A program made the position numbers and the translations under genes. The notes beneath the pieces were generated by a model. That model made no database searches. It was not told the DNA's origin and was given only the letters and a program-made list of their open reading frames with translations. Positions 37,549 to 48,988 of a stretch of DNA of 64,000 nucleotides are shown here, one piece after another. Every line of letters starts with the position of its first letter. The stretch's first letter is position 1. This DNA is from Sebastes aleutianus (taxonomy: Eukaryota > Chordata > Actinopteri > Perciformes > Sebastidae): contig CAKAKS010000001.1 in NCBI GenBank assembly GCA_916700875.1, positions 12,463,741-12,527,740 of the forward strand, written 5' to 3'.

Positions 37549-37949
37549 ATGTTTGTATCATCAGTAGTGGTAGTGGTAGTAATGTTTATATCATAGTAGT
37601 AGTAATAGTTATGATTGTATCATCAGTAGTAGTAGTAGTAAAGCCTGTGTCTGTAGGAGTTGTAGTAGTAGTAATGGCTGTATTTGTAGAAGTAGTAGTA
37701 GTTGTAGTCAAGGCTGTAGTAGCAGTAGGAGAAGCAACAGTAAAGGTTGTGGTGGTGGTGGTGGTAGTAGCAGTAGTAGTAGTAGTAGTTAGTAGTAGTA
37801 CCACACAGGTGAGGAATGGGAGAGACCATAATAAAAGTTCCCAAACTGAGCTGAGACCCGTCTTCATTAAATGGTTTGTATCTCGGAGCTCAGGCAGCAT
37901 CATAGAAACAGTATGTATTCAGCTAACCTGCAGCAGTAAAGGCTGAATT

Positions 37950-37995
<46 letters not shown>

Positions 37996-38161
37996 AAGTA
38001 GTAATCAAAGCTGTAGTAGTAGTAGTAAAAGCAGTCTAGAGTCTGGATCATCAGTGTGCTGAGGCTCAGCTTCATTAAATGGTTTGTATCTCGGAGCTCA
38101 GGCAGCATCATAGAAACAGTTTGTATTCAGCTGGCCTGCAGCAGTAAAGGCTGAATTGTAA

Positions 38162-38202
<41 letters not shown>

Positions 38203-38230
38203 ATCAAAGCTGTAGTAGTAGTAGTAAAAG
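37237..38230. repeat. Complex TAG/GTA trinucleotide microsatellite field
   Basis: Long pure and interrupted (GTA)n runs lie at 37378-37412, 37505-37548, 37951-37993 and 38162-38201, with degenerate GTA-rich sequence between them. Trinucleotide periodicity creates artefactual Ser/Val-rich plus-strand and Leu/Tyr/Thr-rich minus-strand ORFs (for example 37449-37946). Confidence 0.95.
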
Positions 38231-38346
38231 CAGTCTAGAGTCTGGATCATCAGTGTGCTGAGGCTCAGCTTCATTAAGTGGTTTGTATCTCGGAGCTCAG
38301 GCAGCATCACAGAAACCGTTTGTATTCAGCTGACCTGCAGCAGTAG
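37844..38346 (+). repeat. Three tandem copies of a segment of about 100 bp separated by GTA arrays
   Basis: Segments 37844-37950, 38055-38158 and 38253-38346 share TTCATTAAATGGTTTGTATC, TCGGAGCTCAGGCAGCATCA and the CTGCAGCAGTA end. The period is about 200 bp, and each interval contains a GTA array followed by AAAGCTGTAGTAGTAGTAGT and AAAAGCAGTCTAGAGTCTGG. Copies 2 and 3 are nearly identical, indicating recent unequal exchange. Confidence 0.9.
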
Positions 38347-39099
38347 CTGGTGACCGGATGGGACTCTGGAGATTAGAGCTTCAAAGTGCTGTGGTGATGA
38401 GGAAGTGAGGTCATGGCTTCTGCTTTAGAGAAGTACAGGACTGCTGCTGTCCCTTTATGGGTTCACTCTTGTTTACTTCTCACTGCAGCGACTGTAATGC
38501 ATGTGATTCATTAAACCTCAGCGTTTCCTTCGCATCCTCTCGGTGTCGTCATTATCCTGCAGAGTTCATGGACGTTATCAGCATGCTTTGCTATGAATGA
38601 ATCATGGAAATTGCTGTAATTATCTCTCAACCAGAGCCTCTTCATGTTTACAACCTTTAAGCCCATGTTTTTCCTCGTTGCATTCATCCAGTGGAGGGGG
38701 AGAGGAAATATCAATATGGCTTGCATCAAGTCTGGGAATAAATTATTCTTAATTGCTTACAGAGAGCAGTGACGCTTGGGGGGTATTGTGGGGAGTCAGC
38801 GGGGGTTGCTAACCGATGGTGACTCTAACAGTGTACAGTAGGTCATGTATTACGTAAAGGTGGAAGGTAAAAGTATTAAAATGGCTCTATCTGCTGCAAA
38901 GAACATGACTATGTTTCTCAATAATCAAAATGTAAAATAAGTATATTCTAGTACTTTTCCTTGTCTTTCGTCAGCTGCACCCATTTTGACTGTTTTCAGC
39001 TCATTAAATGTGCGTTATCAGTCGCTATAAGCCTCTTAGATGTGGGTCAGTAGGGGCCTACTACACCTACTATGTTGTAACAGTGAAAGCGAAAATTAA
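38347..39099. other. Non-coding stretch, no gene recognised
   Basis: Unique sequence. 38725-38760 is AT-rich with TAAATTATTCTTAATTGC, a possible regulatory patch without further support. Confidence 0.45.
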
Positions 39100-39385
39100 A
39101 AGCAACACGTAAGACTGAATAAAATGAGCACAAACAAAACAGCTTGTTTAGGTTTAGGCAACACAACTACAATTCTTTAGCTTTAAGCAACAAAAACACA
39201 AATTCAATTTAGCTAAAAAGATCTTGTTTTGGCTTAAAATTATGTCTGAAAAGCAAAGGTGAAACTTAAAATTGTGAACACAAAGACAAGACTCAAAAAA
39301 GACCCAAGACACATTGTTGGTTTGACAATGGGATGTGAATCTCAGCCTCCTGGGTGAAAGTGCTGTTTTGTGTCCAATCCATCTG
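39100..39385 (+). repeat. Mosaic repeat fragment with cassettes A and B
   Basis: GTTTAGGTTTAGGCAACACA (near 39146) and TTGTTTTGGCTTAAAATTAT (near 39223) represent cassette A, and CAGCCTCCTGGGTGAAAGTG (near 39343) cassette B. The copy is strongly diverged. Confidence 0.5.
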
Positions 39386-39627
39386 CTGTCTACACTACAG
39401 CACCTGACTTCCGTTTTTGCTCTCGTCAGAATTACTACGGTCGCTGTCGTCGTGTTTTATTCCTTCTGTCGGTGACTGCCCATGTGAATCGATGATAGAA
39501 CCTACTAGTGGGTGTAGCAGGGCCCTTCTGTCAGTGATCGCCCACATTGGTCCTTTAAATTACCCTAAATTATAGTAGCTTTGGTGATGAGTATATTAGC
39601 TTATAACTTATTAACATATAACTTACG

Positions 39628-39902
39628 TAAAGCTGCACTAATCAATATTTTGACATTAACAATGGGTTACATGACTATGTGTAGCTCCATGGAGCATTTT
39701 AGCATCTTTCAGCTCATTGTTTTGGTTTTCCAGTCCACAACTCTACAGTTTAGGTTCACTCTCACTGCTTTCATCGATCTCATTTTCCAATACTTTCGAC
39801 ATATAATTAGAATTTGGAAAATATATCAATGTTGATTCTACAGTTCAATTCACCTATCCCTATTCTAAGCAGCCAAAATAAATCAATTAATGCAGGTTTA
39901 AG
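39628..39902 (+). repeat. Dispersed repeat family C, copy with both ends
   Basis: Begins TAAAGCTGCACTAATCAATA and ends AATCAATTAATGCAGGTTTA. Compared with 23576-24001 it has lost most of the interior. Confidence 0.65.
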
Positions 39903-41685
39903 TCTAACAAGTTTGGCTGGGAAAATAACTGAATACCTGTTCAGTAAATCAATTTTGTCATTTGCAGCCTACCCCCTTTTAATGTACCGGAAAGTACAAT
40001 AACAATGTTTAACCCAAAGTAACAACCAACCAGTGTCAGTCAGAGGGTTTTGTGTCCTTTCTGTGTCTGCATTCATATCAGAGAAAGTCGAGTTGGCATT
40101 ATTCCACTTTGGCATTATTCTACCGAGCAGTTTTAAGTGATGAGTCCCCAGTCTGAAGCGATTAGAGTAAAGGACTCAAATGTCAGTGGGATTAATAGAT
40201 GCAGATGTATGCAAATGTGGCTTCAATCAACACAATGCATCATGAAATGAAGCTAACTGGGAATACTGTAGGAAAACAGGTGTGCTTCCAAGACAAAGCT
40301 TCTTTTATTATCCCAAGAAATTAGTCCTCGTCTAATGCTGATGTCATAAAAAATCATTTTTAAATACCATTTTTCAGTTGTAACTTGAGGCAAAATACAT
40401 TTCATTACCGTTTCCACCGCTATAGAGCTCTGGTACAAATATGGTGCAAATACTAAAGAAAACAAAGGATTAAATATGGTATTTATATATATAGACCTGA
40501 AAATGCACTTTAAATACCAGAAAGAAATGTTTGGCTTGGAACTAAAATGTCCAGTAAAAACACCATGTGTTCCCTTTCCGGACAGCCAAAAGAGAAAATT
40601 TAGAGGCACACTTAAATTGAACAATTGGGTTGTAATTCTGCCGGAGGAGAGAATTTCACTGTCTGCTTCGACTCACTGACAGAAGTAGTAATTATTCAAT
40701 TCAGAGTCTGAAAGGCTATATTTTTAAGAATAGGTAATATTCCTCAAACCAAATGTTCCTATTTTGTTGTTCAAAAAAGACATCCTTCAACAATAGACAA
40801 TTTGTCAACTCTGACAAGCCAACTAGCTCAACGGTGGTTTTGTTTATTTATTATCATCTCTCGGTAACAAACCATAAACATGACATATTTCAAATGAGAC
40901 CACATGGAACCGCAATGTAGTGAACCACAAGATGAAATCTATAATTTCAGCTATGTGTTGGGATATGGAATACCATGCTTTCCATCCAAATGGTAACTGG
41001 AGCCGCGTTTCTGAAAAAAGAAGGTCCTCCAATGGAGAGCTGGACTGTTTCGCTCCACCGCTGTGTAGCAACATACTGTAGGTGTGGGACCTTAATTGAA
41101 TTTTCATTGCCCACTTGCCTTGTAATGGCAAAGTTTCCTTTTTGGAATCAAAACTTGCCAATGCTGCAAAACATGGAGCTCTGAGGCCACAAAGTTTGGT
41201 GCTGCTCCAGGTCTTGCGTTTATGTACTCGGAGGCATTTGGCCCCTGTAAGCTGAATCAATTCTACCTGCAACTGGGAAGTCAATGTGAATCTCACAATT
41301 TGTTTTTCCACTTCTCTGAGCATATATAGTTGCATTTTATAACGCTGTGACTTGCTTCAGCATGTCCAGGACATGAATGTGAATATACGTCTGTATATAT
41401 TCTATCTCATTTTGACGCTGTGGTCTGAACTGTAAGCTCAGGAATGTTCTCTAGTATTTGTGTTATTTTCTTTTTCAGTTCACTTTATTCCAAACTCCAA
41501 TTAAATGAGCTTTGCTTTGATTGACATCTTCTCTGGTACTGTTTGAATGATCTTGATACAGTAACCTTCACACATCTGCTGCTATAATAAGATTTAGAAT
41601 AAGGCTAAGAACATTATTTTGAAATGTATGAGTGATCCAGATCTGATATGTTCTGACAATTGGCGATTTTCAGCTTTTCTCCGTG
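39903..41685. other. Non-coding stretch, no gene recognised
   Basis: A 163-codon minus-strand ORF (40844-41335) and a 123-codon one (40253-40624) show no domain and no convincing splice boundaries; both look like chance in AT-rich DNA. Confidence 0.45.
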
Positions 41686-41690
41686 TACAG

Positions 41691-42165
41691 CCAACACAAT
41701 CTCACAGCAGTTTGTGAATAAGTCACGAAATTTAATCGATTTGATTCGTGTACATAGACACAAATTTCCCTTTTTTTTTCGTGACGCTCAGCGCGACTTT
41801 CAACAACGTATTTTTCGTGTTTTCCTATGAATGTCCAGCAACATGTGACGCACGTGTCAATTTCCGCTCCATTCTTTTCAAAATAAAATTGCTTAGTTAG
41901 CTTTAGGAAAAGATCTCAGTTTGGGTTTAAATAACACCGGAAGTGGCGTAACTTAAGTACAGAAGTTACGTGACAAAAACTACTTAGTTAGCTTTAGGAA
42001 AATATTGCGGTTTGGGTTAAAATACTGTAACTTCGTGGTTCACAAATACATACGATTTGATTTTGTGCAGACCATCATGAAAAAAATTAGAAATTTGTGT
42101 CTATGTACACGAATCAGTACATTAAATCGTGTGACTATTTCCTAACTGCTGTGCGACTGGGCTGG
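41691..42165. mobile_element. 475-bp TIR transposon flanked by TACAG duplications
   Basis: Terminal inverted repeats of about 75 bp: the inner 26 bases, including TGATTCGTGTACATAGACAC, are identical in inverted orientation, and the outer part (CCAACACAATC against CCAGCCCAGTC) is diverged. TACAG stands immediately outside both ends (41686-41690 and 42166-42170). The interior holds two tandem versions of cassette A (TTAGTTAGCTTTAGGAAAA near 41893 and near 41986). No ORF. The 5-bp duplication does not fit hAT (8), Tc1 (TA) or Harbinger (3), so the superfamily is open. Confidence 0.85.
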
Positions 42166-42170
42166 TACAG

Positions 42171-43098
42171 CGAGACCAAATTATTTTATTACCGAGAGTC
42201 TCAAATTAAGAGGTTGAAATTGGTTATCGGGTGGAGAAAACAGATCCCTACGCCAGTGCAATTATCGCCTGCATGTGACTTTTACAAGGTCATTTCCCAG
42301 TGGCACTCCCAGCCAGTCCTCCTCACAATCACAAGATACTGTAGGTGGCTTGATTCACAGTGATCTCATGTTTGAGCTCCATCCCAAGTAACAAGATAAT
42401 TGTAGCAGTGAATGTGGCAGTTGAGGGACTGAGTCTGTACTCAGTAGACCAGGCTCTTTGAATTACTGAATCATGGATGATATGTCCTGGCTGTGGACTC
42501 CACTGTAAATAAATGCCAGAGCACACCCTGCTGAATCTGGCTGAATGTGTGATTAGCTCTGGCGGCTAAATAAAGGGCATATTGGCTAGCAGAAGTGCCG
42601 GAAAGCTGCTTTTTTTCCAAGGACAGCATATCCCCATGCCTCACATGTGGATCCGAGACGTCTAATACTCGCGAGCTGATTTGTACTACTGTTTCTTTTG
42701 CAGACGGCGTTTTGGATGAGTGATGATCCGTCTCCTGTCTCTGAGTTTGCAGATGAAAACCGAGTGCATGTAGTGCTGGAGAAATGGGGAAAATCCCGAG
42801 GGGGCTTCATGTGGTGAAAAGTCTGCTGATGCGCAGCAATATGAAAATGTATATGGACGCTAACGGTTTTGCATTTATCTGTGTAGGTTTTTAAATTTCC
42901 TCATGATCTAATGATGGGTTCTTATAGAACGATTTACTGTATCTCCAGGGTTTGAGAGCATGCACCCAACTGTCCCTGTATCAAGGGCAGGATCACTGCT
43001 GTGCATTTTTAGATTTTATCAGCTGCATCAACATTAAATTCATGAGATAGCCAAACTACAAAAAGCTGGTGTCTGTACGCTTGGCCAAGATGGTCTGT
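42171..43098. other. Non-coding stretch, no gene recognised
   Basis: Unique sequence with short ORFs only. Confidence 0.5.
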
Positions 43099-43171
43099 TA
43101 AGCCCCTTTCCCACTGGACAAAAAACCCACTAACATCTGGCTTTTATCTTTAGTGAGAAAGGTTCAACATA

Positions 43172-43579
43172 TCTTCATACAACGGTTTGTATGATATCTT
43201 ACGAAAAGTTATTCCTAATTCCTATGAATATCCAGCAACACGCACATGTCAATTTCCGCTCCAGTGTTTTCAAAATAAACTTAGTTAGGTTTAGGAAAAT
43301 ATCATGATTTGGGTTCAAATAACTCTGGAAGTGGCGTTACTTAAGTGCGGAAGTTACGTGACAAATAAATCAACGTTGACTTCTGGTTTCACACGGGACA
43401 CACAGACACCAGTCTCCTGGGCAAAAGTCTTGTGTTTTTAACCAACCCGTCCACCCCGACCTCCCATCTACGCGTGGTTGTTGCTCTTCATACTTCCTGG
43501 TTCACAATTATGTGGATTCCATACAAATTGATTTCATGGGATATATAAAAAACTTACAGTGCATTACTTTTTGTAGGTA
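43172..43579 (+). mobile_element. Mosaic MITE with cassette A core
   Basis: Left end TCTTCATACAACGGTTTGTA; right end near TTTTTGTAGGTA. The interior (TATGAATATCCAGCAACACG to GGAAGTTACGTGACAAA) is closely similar to the interior of 41691-42165, yet the termini differ. It continues with cassette B inverted (CAGTCTCCTGGGCAAAAGTC). Confidence 0.65.
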
Positions 43580-43780
43580 CAGCTAGAAATGAGAACAGCC
43601 TTAAAGGTTACAATCAGAGTTCATTCCTGGGACAAATGACTCTGCAGTAGTCACAGGTATTTATCGGCTCCAGCTCCGATCGGCAGTGATGGAAACATGA
43701 CACCCGGTTGGACATGCTTCATGGGAAGTGAATATATAATATCGTTTTACCTCATCTGATCGTCATAAGACACACTTCAA

Positions 43781-44110
43781 ACAAACAAACACAAGACTTT
43801 TATCCAAGAGACCGCTGCTTGTGTCCCGTGCGTCACGTTATAATCAGCTGTTCATTCATGGCCGTGTTCTCAACATTCAGTGTCATTTTCACTGTACAAA
43901 CGTACTAGTTTTAAGCCCAACCATGTTGTTCTTTCCTAAACATAACTATAGTGGTTTTGTTGCGTTGTTACGGTTGTTACGTTACGTTGTTATGTTGTTA
44001 CATTATTATTTGAACACAAACATGATATTTTTTCTAACCTTAACCAAGTAGTTTTGTTGCCTAAACCTAACCAATTGTTCCACAACATTAACCACGTAGT
44101 ATTGTGTTTC
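43781..44110 (-). repeat. Mosaic repeat, cassettes in inverted order
   Basis: AAGACTTTTATCCAAGAGACC (cassette B) is followed by GTGTCCCGTGCGTCACG and then the reverse of cassette A twice (AAGCCCAACCATGTTGTTC, AACCAAGTAGTTTTGTTGCC). A GTTGTTAC-type short tandem at about 43958-44007 separates the two. Confidence 0.6.
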
Positions 44111-44484
44111 TACATGCATGATACGAGGCTGATATGATGAACATATTTATGAAAAGTATTTTTGGTTCATAAATGTCGCCAGACAGCATATCTTTGGTTT
44201 GCAGAAACGTCCAATGCCAACATTTTTTCTGGCGACTTGGTTGGTTTGAGAATTTGAAAGAGAGACTGAATAATTAACAGATAAAAAAAAGAAGCAACCG
44301 CCATAACGTTGTCACTGTTTACTAACCCTGTTTCTGGTGCTGCAGGAAAAGAAAAACAGAAAGGCCAGTGTACCGGCATGGCATGCTCGCAATGGGAAAG
44401 GAGTCTATCCCCGATTTTTAGCGGGTTTTCTTGTGTTTAAAAAACCTGCATATGCATGCTAATTTTCATGGGAAAAGGGTGTTA

Positions 44485-46449
44485 GAGAGAAAAACACCAC
44501 TCCATACTGTTTCGATATTTAAAAGGTTTTTGAGGATTGCATATTTTTGTTGTTCAAAAACAAAAATTCAACTTTAATTGCATGTCTTTGCATGAAGCAT
44601 GTATAGGTCAAAGAAACGTGACAACCAAAAGCCAATGCTGTCAAATCTTTATATATAAGTACTCTGGCAGGTATACAACAATCATTTTGAGGCCCTACTG
44701 TATCATAAAACTGATAAAATAGTGAATGCAGCCTGTCAATTTTCCGATTTACTAAAGTCTCTGGACTATTGACAAAAAAATAGTTTCCTTTCCTGATCTC
44801 AAGGATTCTGGAGTTGTATTTGATGGCTGGAGTTGTTGCTCTGGGGCTGCTCATGATTGAAGCCACAAAGGGCTTACAACAATCAGTGTGCAGGATTCAG
44901 TCTGCTTTAGAGATATGTCTCCTCCCAGGAGTTTTTTATTTATGTTAACAGGAGGTCTAACCTTAATGTCCATACCATAAAACATCCCTTTTCTTTGTGT
45001 TTGTTCATGTTGGCTGTAAACTGAAGTTCACCTGTAGGTAACACAGAGATGACTGAAAACAGACTGTGGTTATGTTTTGATGCGTGGCGGCAGTGGTTTT
45101 CCTCAGCAGACAAATTTACATTCCATCCCATATCACATTCAAAATCAATAGCGAAAATTAAACAATGATGAATTCAGATTGTATATACCATCTTAACCAC
45201 CATGAAATTAAAAAAGTAAACCGAATATGATTTTGTGAATGTTGCATCCCCATTTTTACGGCTTTTCAAACATTTCCTTCACTGACTTTATGATTGAACT
45301 CCTTCCAGCTCTATTTGTCATTTTTTAGCACTTAAACCCCACGTGGTTTTATTGTCCCAGCTAGGACTGTGACCGTGGATTAAAATATCAAAGGCACAGA
45401 GAGAGAACGAGAGCTGAACTAACATACAAAGAGGTAAAATGAGCAGTGAAAAACTAAGCCTGGAGAGATGCTTAGCGCGGCTGTCCAAATCAAACAGACA
45501 CTTTGCCAGTGCTCCAACCTCGGCGAGCCATCCATCATTGGACGGGGACATTATTACGAACATGTTTTCAGCATTTGGTTCCATAGGTGCAACGTATAGG
45601 GTTTTTTTCAGGTTGTAATTGTAGTGATGCCCAGCCCGTGCTGGGGTTTGCCTATTAAAAAGGGATTCAGTGAATGCACAAGTAGAGGCCGAGTTGGAGC
45701 ATGTTTGTCTTTAAGAAATCAGGGATTTCACCTCCTCTCTCAAAGCCTCCCATTACTGGGAAAGGGGATTTCTGCCTCAAGCTAGGTGTTAGCTTTTCCT
45801 CCCCAAAACAAGACATCACTAGAATGAATCTTGAACCGTCCTCTTAAATTGGACATTTGAGGTTCTGAGGGAATATGAAATATCTCATGATGGCCGCTAA
45901 GTGTTTTCTCTTCCATTTTGAGGTGGGTTTAATGTATCATTTTACCCAAAAAAGTATTTTTCCATTAAAGCAAATGGACAAACCTTGTTCTAACAAAGTT
46001 AGCCAGTCCATAGTCTTTACCCGTTATAGCGTCCAGTCACACCAATATGTATTACGTCATTGCTGTCTGCTTCTCCCAGTTAAGATTCTTTTAGTGTGCA
46101 TCGTTCAGTAGGTTTTTACCGCAGAGGTCCCCTCCTCTCCAAAACAAACAGACCCAGTGATTAAAGCCGATACTGAATGAAGCAGTTTCACGTTAAAAAT
46201 CGACACTGTTCGGCAGACACAGGACTTGCTTTTTTAGCTGCCACTAACGTTTAATCAGTTGTTTCTCTGATAACTTAAAATCCAGACATCCGATGGCTAA
46301 AATCCTTCATCCGGTTAAAATATAGAGTTAAAAATGACCAAGATCTAAAAAGAGTTTCATAAAAATGTGGCTTAAAACACAATGTCCACCACAATTATGA
46401 ACCTCATAGTGGTACTAAAGGAAACATCAGATGATCACCAAAGTCATTA
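44485..46449. other. Non-coding stretch, no gene recognised
   Basis: A 115-codon minus-strand ORF (44519-44866) has no domain. No repeat was identified. Confidence 0.5.
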
Positions 46450-46676
46450 AAGGAATACTTCACCCCCAAAATGACCATTTGTATATCAATTACTCACCCC
46501 ATGTTACCTTGAATTCTTGAAGAAATCTTTGTTTTTCTCACATGTCTCCACAGTGAACGGAGAATCAAAAAACAGAGAAAAGTCTTGATGAACTGAAGTA
46601 AATTGGGGGCCGCGTTTAACAACACCTGGTGAGTAATTGATATACAAATTGTCATTTTGGGGGTGAAGTATTCCTT
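46450..46676. mobile_element. Near-perfect inverted-repeat MITE with TA duplication
   Basis: The terminal inverted repeats are 49 bp with 48 matches (starting AAGGAATACTTCACCCCCAA), enclosing about 129 bp. TA flanks both ends (46448-46449, 46677-46678), pointing to a Tc1/mariner-type origin. The arms would fold into a long hairpin if transcribed. The high arm identity suggests a relatively young insertion or retained symmetry. Confidence 0.9.
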
Positions 46677-46949
46677 TATGATTCCTCCCCTGGAGATCAT
46701 GAATGTCTGTACAAAATTGCATGACAATCCATCTAATAGTTGTTAAGATATTTCAGTCTGGACCAAAGTGATGGACCGACCAAAACCGGTCACTTAAAAT
46801 GAGCAGTCACAGCTAATGTGGTCCAAGGACTTCCTTTGTGGCCATCACTTGACACAGGAGAGCCCTCTATTACTTTAAATATCTATTTACTGTACCACAA
46901 CTGGAGTAGCAGCTCTCTGCTTCTCAGTTTCCACCACTTGTTGTCCATC

Positions 46950-46977
46950 CAGACACCCAGACACCCAGACACCCAAT
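46950..46977. repeat. 8-bp tandem repeat
   Basis: CCCAGACA in about three and a half copies. Confidence 0.85.
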
Positions 46978-47039
46978 CCAAAAGTGTCTCCAGAGTGTCA
47001 GCAATCTGATGAACAGCATCATTCTCAGATCCTGGAAAA

Positions 47040-47052
47040 TGACCTTTGACCT
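47040..47052 (-). promoter_or_regulatory. Perfect DR1 nuclear-receptor motif
   Basis: TGACCT-T-TGACCT, the inverse of AGGTCA-A-AGGTCA. It lies in unique sequence, not in a recognised repeat. Confidence 0.45.
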
Positions 47053-47928
47053 GGTGGATGATCATAAAGCCTTGATTAGTTTTCTCTCCTGGTCCCTCGG
47101 CGTGGTCTTAGACCAACTTGACGGAGCGCCAAATTTCTTTTGGCTATTAAACACAGCTGCAAGCACAGACACTTACGGTATGTGTTGTTGAGTATTCATT
47201 AGCGAGTGTTTGGGTTCAAAGGCACTGAGTCATATTTGCACCAAACGCACACACACACACTCATACACATCCACAGACAGTCGCTGGCCTTTTTCAAAAT
47301 ATTATGGTGTCCATGTGTGAATGAGGTAATTACACATTGTTGTTCACGATGATAACCCTATACGGCTCATTTGACTCCCATTACAAACCGTTTCCAGTCA
47401 GCTCAGCTGTTGGAGGAAACCCCTCCTACACCTATTCGAACACACATCCCACCAGAAAGGACATAAATAGATAGTTTTCCTTGCAGTGATAGGCAATATA
47501 ATTAAAAAGCAAAGGATAATCCCAGCTGCAACATATCAGCCTCTCTCCCTGCAGCAGTCCCTTATTCTTTTTTATTTTAGGAGTTAGATGATACGGGTGT
47601 CTGCAGGGACTTGAAGCAGGGCCTCAATCATCAAGCATTATAGGCAGGAGGACGTCCTGTAGGCTTCCTATAATCTGAAAGGCCGGTATCTTTCCAGAAG
47701 GAAACGTCATCCTCTATAGTTTACTGTAGACTCTTTTCTCAGCCTTCTTAGTTTACATCTTATAAATGCATTTTAGGCATTTGGCTTGTGTTCCTGTGAA
47801 GACGTCAGCAGGGAGGGCTTCATTGTCTCACTAAAAGCCTGGCACTTCAACATGTCTTCTGACGGATTGGCTGTGGTGTGGATTGAAACTACAGGCTACT
47901 GGCTAGGCCTATATAGTGCCACAACGGT

Positions 47929-47980
47929 ATTCCCCAATTTCCCACAGGGATTAATAAAGTTCTCTGTCTGTCTTTCCATC
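47929..47980 (+). mobile_element. LINE- or SINE-type 3' tail remnant
   Basis: AATTTCCCACAGGGATTAAT followed by AAAGTTCTCTGTCTGTC resembles the 3' end and short tandem tail shared by fish L2-type LINEs and their SINE partners (recollection). Upstream coding sequence was not found, so this is a heavily 5'-truncated copy or only a tail. Confidence 0.5.
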
Positions 47981-48261
47981 TTAGGGCTCATTGTTTTCAC
48001 ATATTTTTAGCATGTTCATTTTGGTCTTCACTTTCCGATATTGGAGGAATATGCTGAGCAGTGCTGAACTGACGTACATCATGACATCAGCCGTCTGGTT
48101 GTTTCAGCCTATTAGCTGGTGTTATGTGCATTGCCCATGATGGGTTAGATGTGATCAGACTACAACAAAATTATTATTTTTTTTATCATTTGCTGACTCA
48201 TCTCTACCATTAGTTGCCAAAAAATCTAATATTATGACAAGTAAATCACTCAGGTATACAG

Positions 48262-48980
48262 TAGTCAAAGTTAACGCAATAATAACACGATAACGCAAAT
48301 TCCTTTGAACACCACTAATTTCTTAAATGCATTAATGCAACTTGCGATTTTTAAGGTTGTAGCAGGCTCAGTTTTAAAACTAAAGAAGATACCGGTATCA
48401 TATGAAACTAGCAAACCTAAGGAATCCATTGGTACCAACCATGTCATACTAGCTTGTTGTGAAGGAGGCTAAATAACACTCCAAACTCAAACTAAATTTT
48501 GGCGAGGAAAAACAGGCATGGCCGTTTTCAAAGTGGTCCCTTGACCTCTGACCTCAAGACATGTGAATGAAAATGGGTTCTATGGGTACCCACGAGTCTC
48601 CCCTTTACAGACATGCCCACTTTATGATAATCACATGCAGTTTGGGGCAAGTCATAGTCAAGTCAGCACACTGACACACTGACAGCTGTTGTTGCATGTT
48701 GGAATGCAGTTTGCCATGTTATGATTTGAGCATATTGTTATGCTAAATGCAGTACCTGTGAGGGTTTCTGGACAATATCTGTCATTGTTTTATGTTGTTA
48801 ATTGATTTCCAATAATACATTTATACATACATTTGCATAAAGCAGCATATTTGCCCACTCCCATGTTGATAAGAGTATTAAATACTTGACAAATCCCCCT
48901 TTAAGGTGCATTTTGAAAGGATAAAAAATGTGTGATTAATATTAATCGCATTTAAATATTTTAATCAATTGACAGCCCTT
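48262..48980 (+). mobile_element. hAT-like element (family D), full-length copy with perfect 8-bp duplication
   Basis: GTATACAG occurs at 48254-48261 and 48981-48988, exactly bracketing a 719-bp element. The right end (TTGACAGCCCTT) is an inverted AAGGGCTGTCAA terminus, whereas the left end (TAGTCAAAG) has lost several terminal bases, making it immobile. AT-rich subterminal blocks (TAACGCAATAATAACACG on the left, TTAATATTAATCGCATTTAA on the right) recall hAT subterminal repeats. No transposase is encoded. A DR1-type motif lies inside (48542-48554). Confidence 0.85.
48542..48554 (-). promoter_or_regulatory. DR1 motif inside the hAT-like element
   Basis: TGACCT-C-TGACCT has two perfect half sites. 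If the motif is intact in other copies, the repeat could disperse such sites; here it is only a sequence match. Confidence 0.35.
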
Positions 48981-48988
48981 GTATACAG

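Larger units (their letters stand above)
43099..44484. mobile_element. Outer transposon hosting nested insertions
   Basis: The left end (TTAAGCCCCTTTCCCACTGG) and the reverse complement of the right end (TAACACCCTTTTCCCATG) are similar inverted termini about 1.4 kb apart. The elements at 43172-43579 and 43781-44110 lie within it, so they probably inserted into, or were captured by, the older outer element. Right-hand material (44165-44470) includes a second fragment of the outer repeat (ATGGGAAAGGAGTCTATCCC). Confidence 0.5.
46679..47928. other. Non-coding stretch, no gene recognised
   Basis: Contains a short CCCAGACA tandem (46950-46977), a DR1 motif (47040-47052) and a brief CA run near 47249-47260. 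ORFs are short and unassigned. Confidence 0.5.

Noticed and set aside
37367..38310. Ser/Val-, Leu-, Tyr- and Thr-rich ORFs
   Set aside because: They arise from GTA/TAG microsatellites read in different frames.
40844..41335. 163-codon minus-strand ORF
   Set aside because: No domain, no codon bias distinct from surroundings, and no splice or promoter support.
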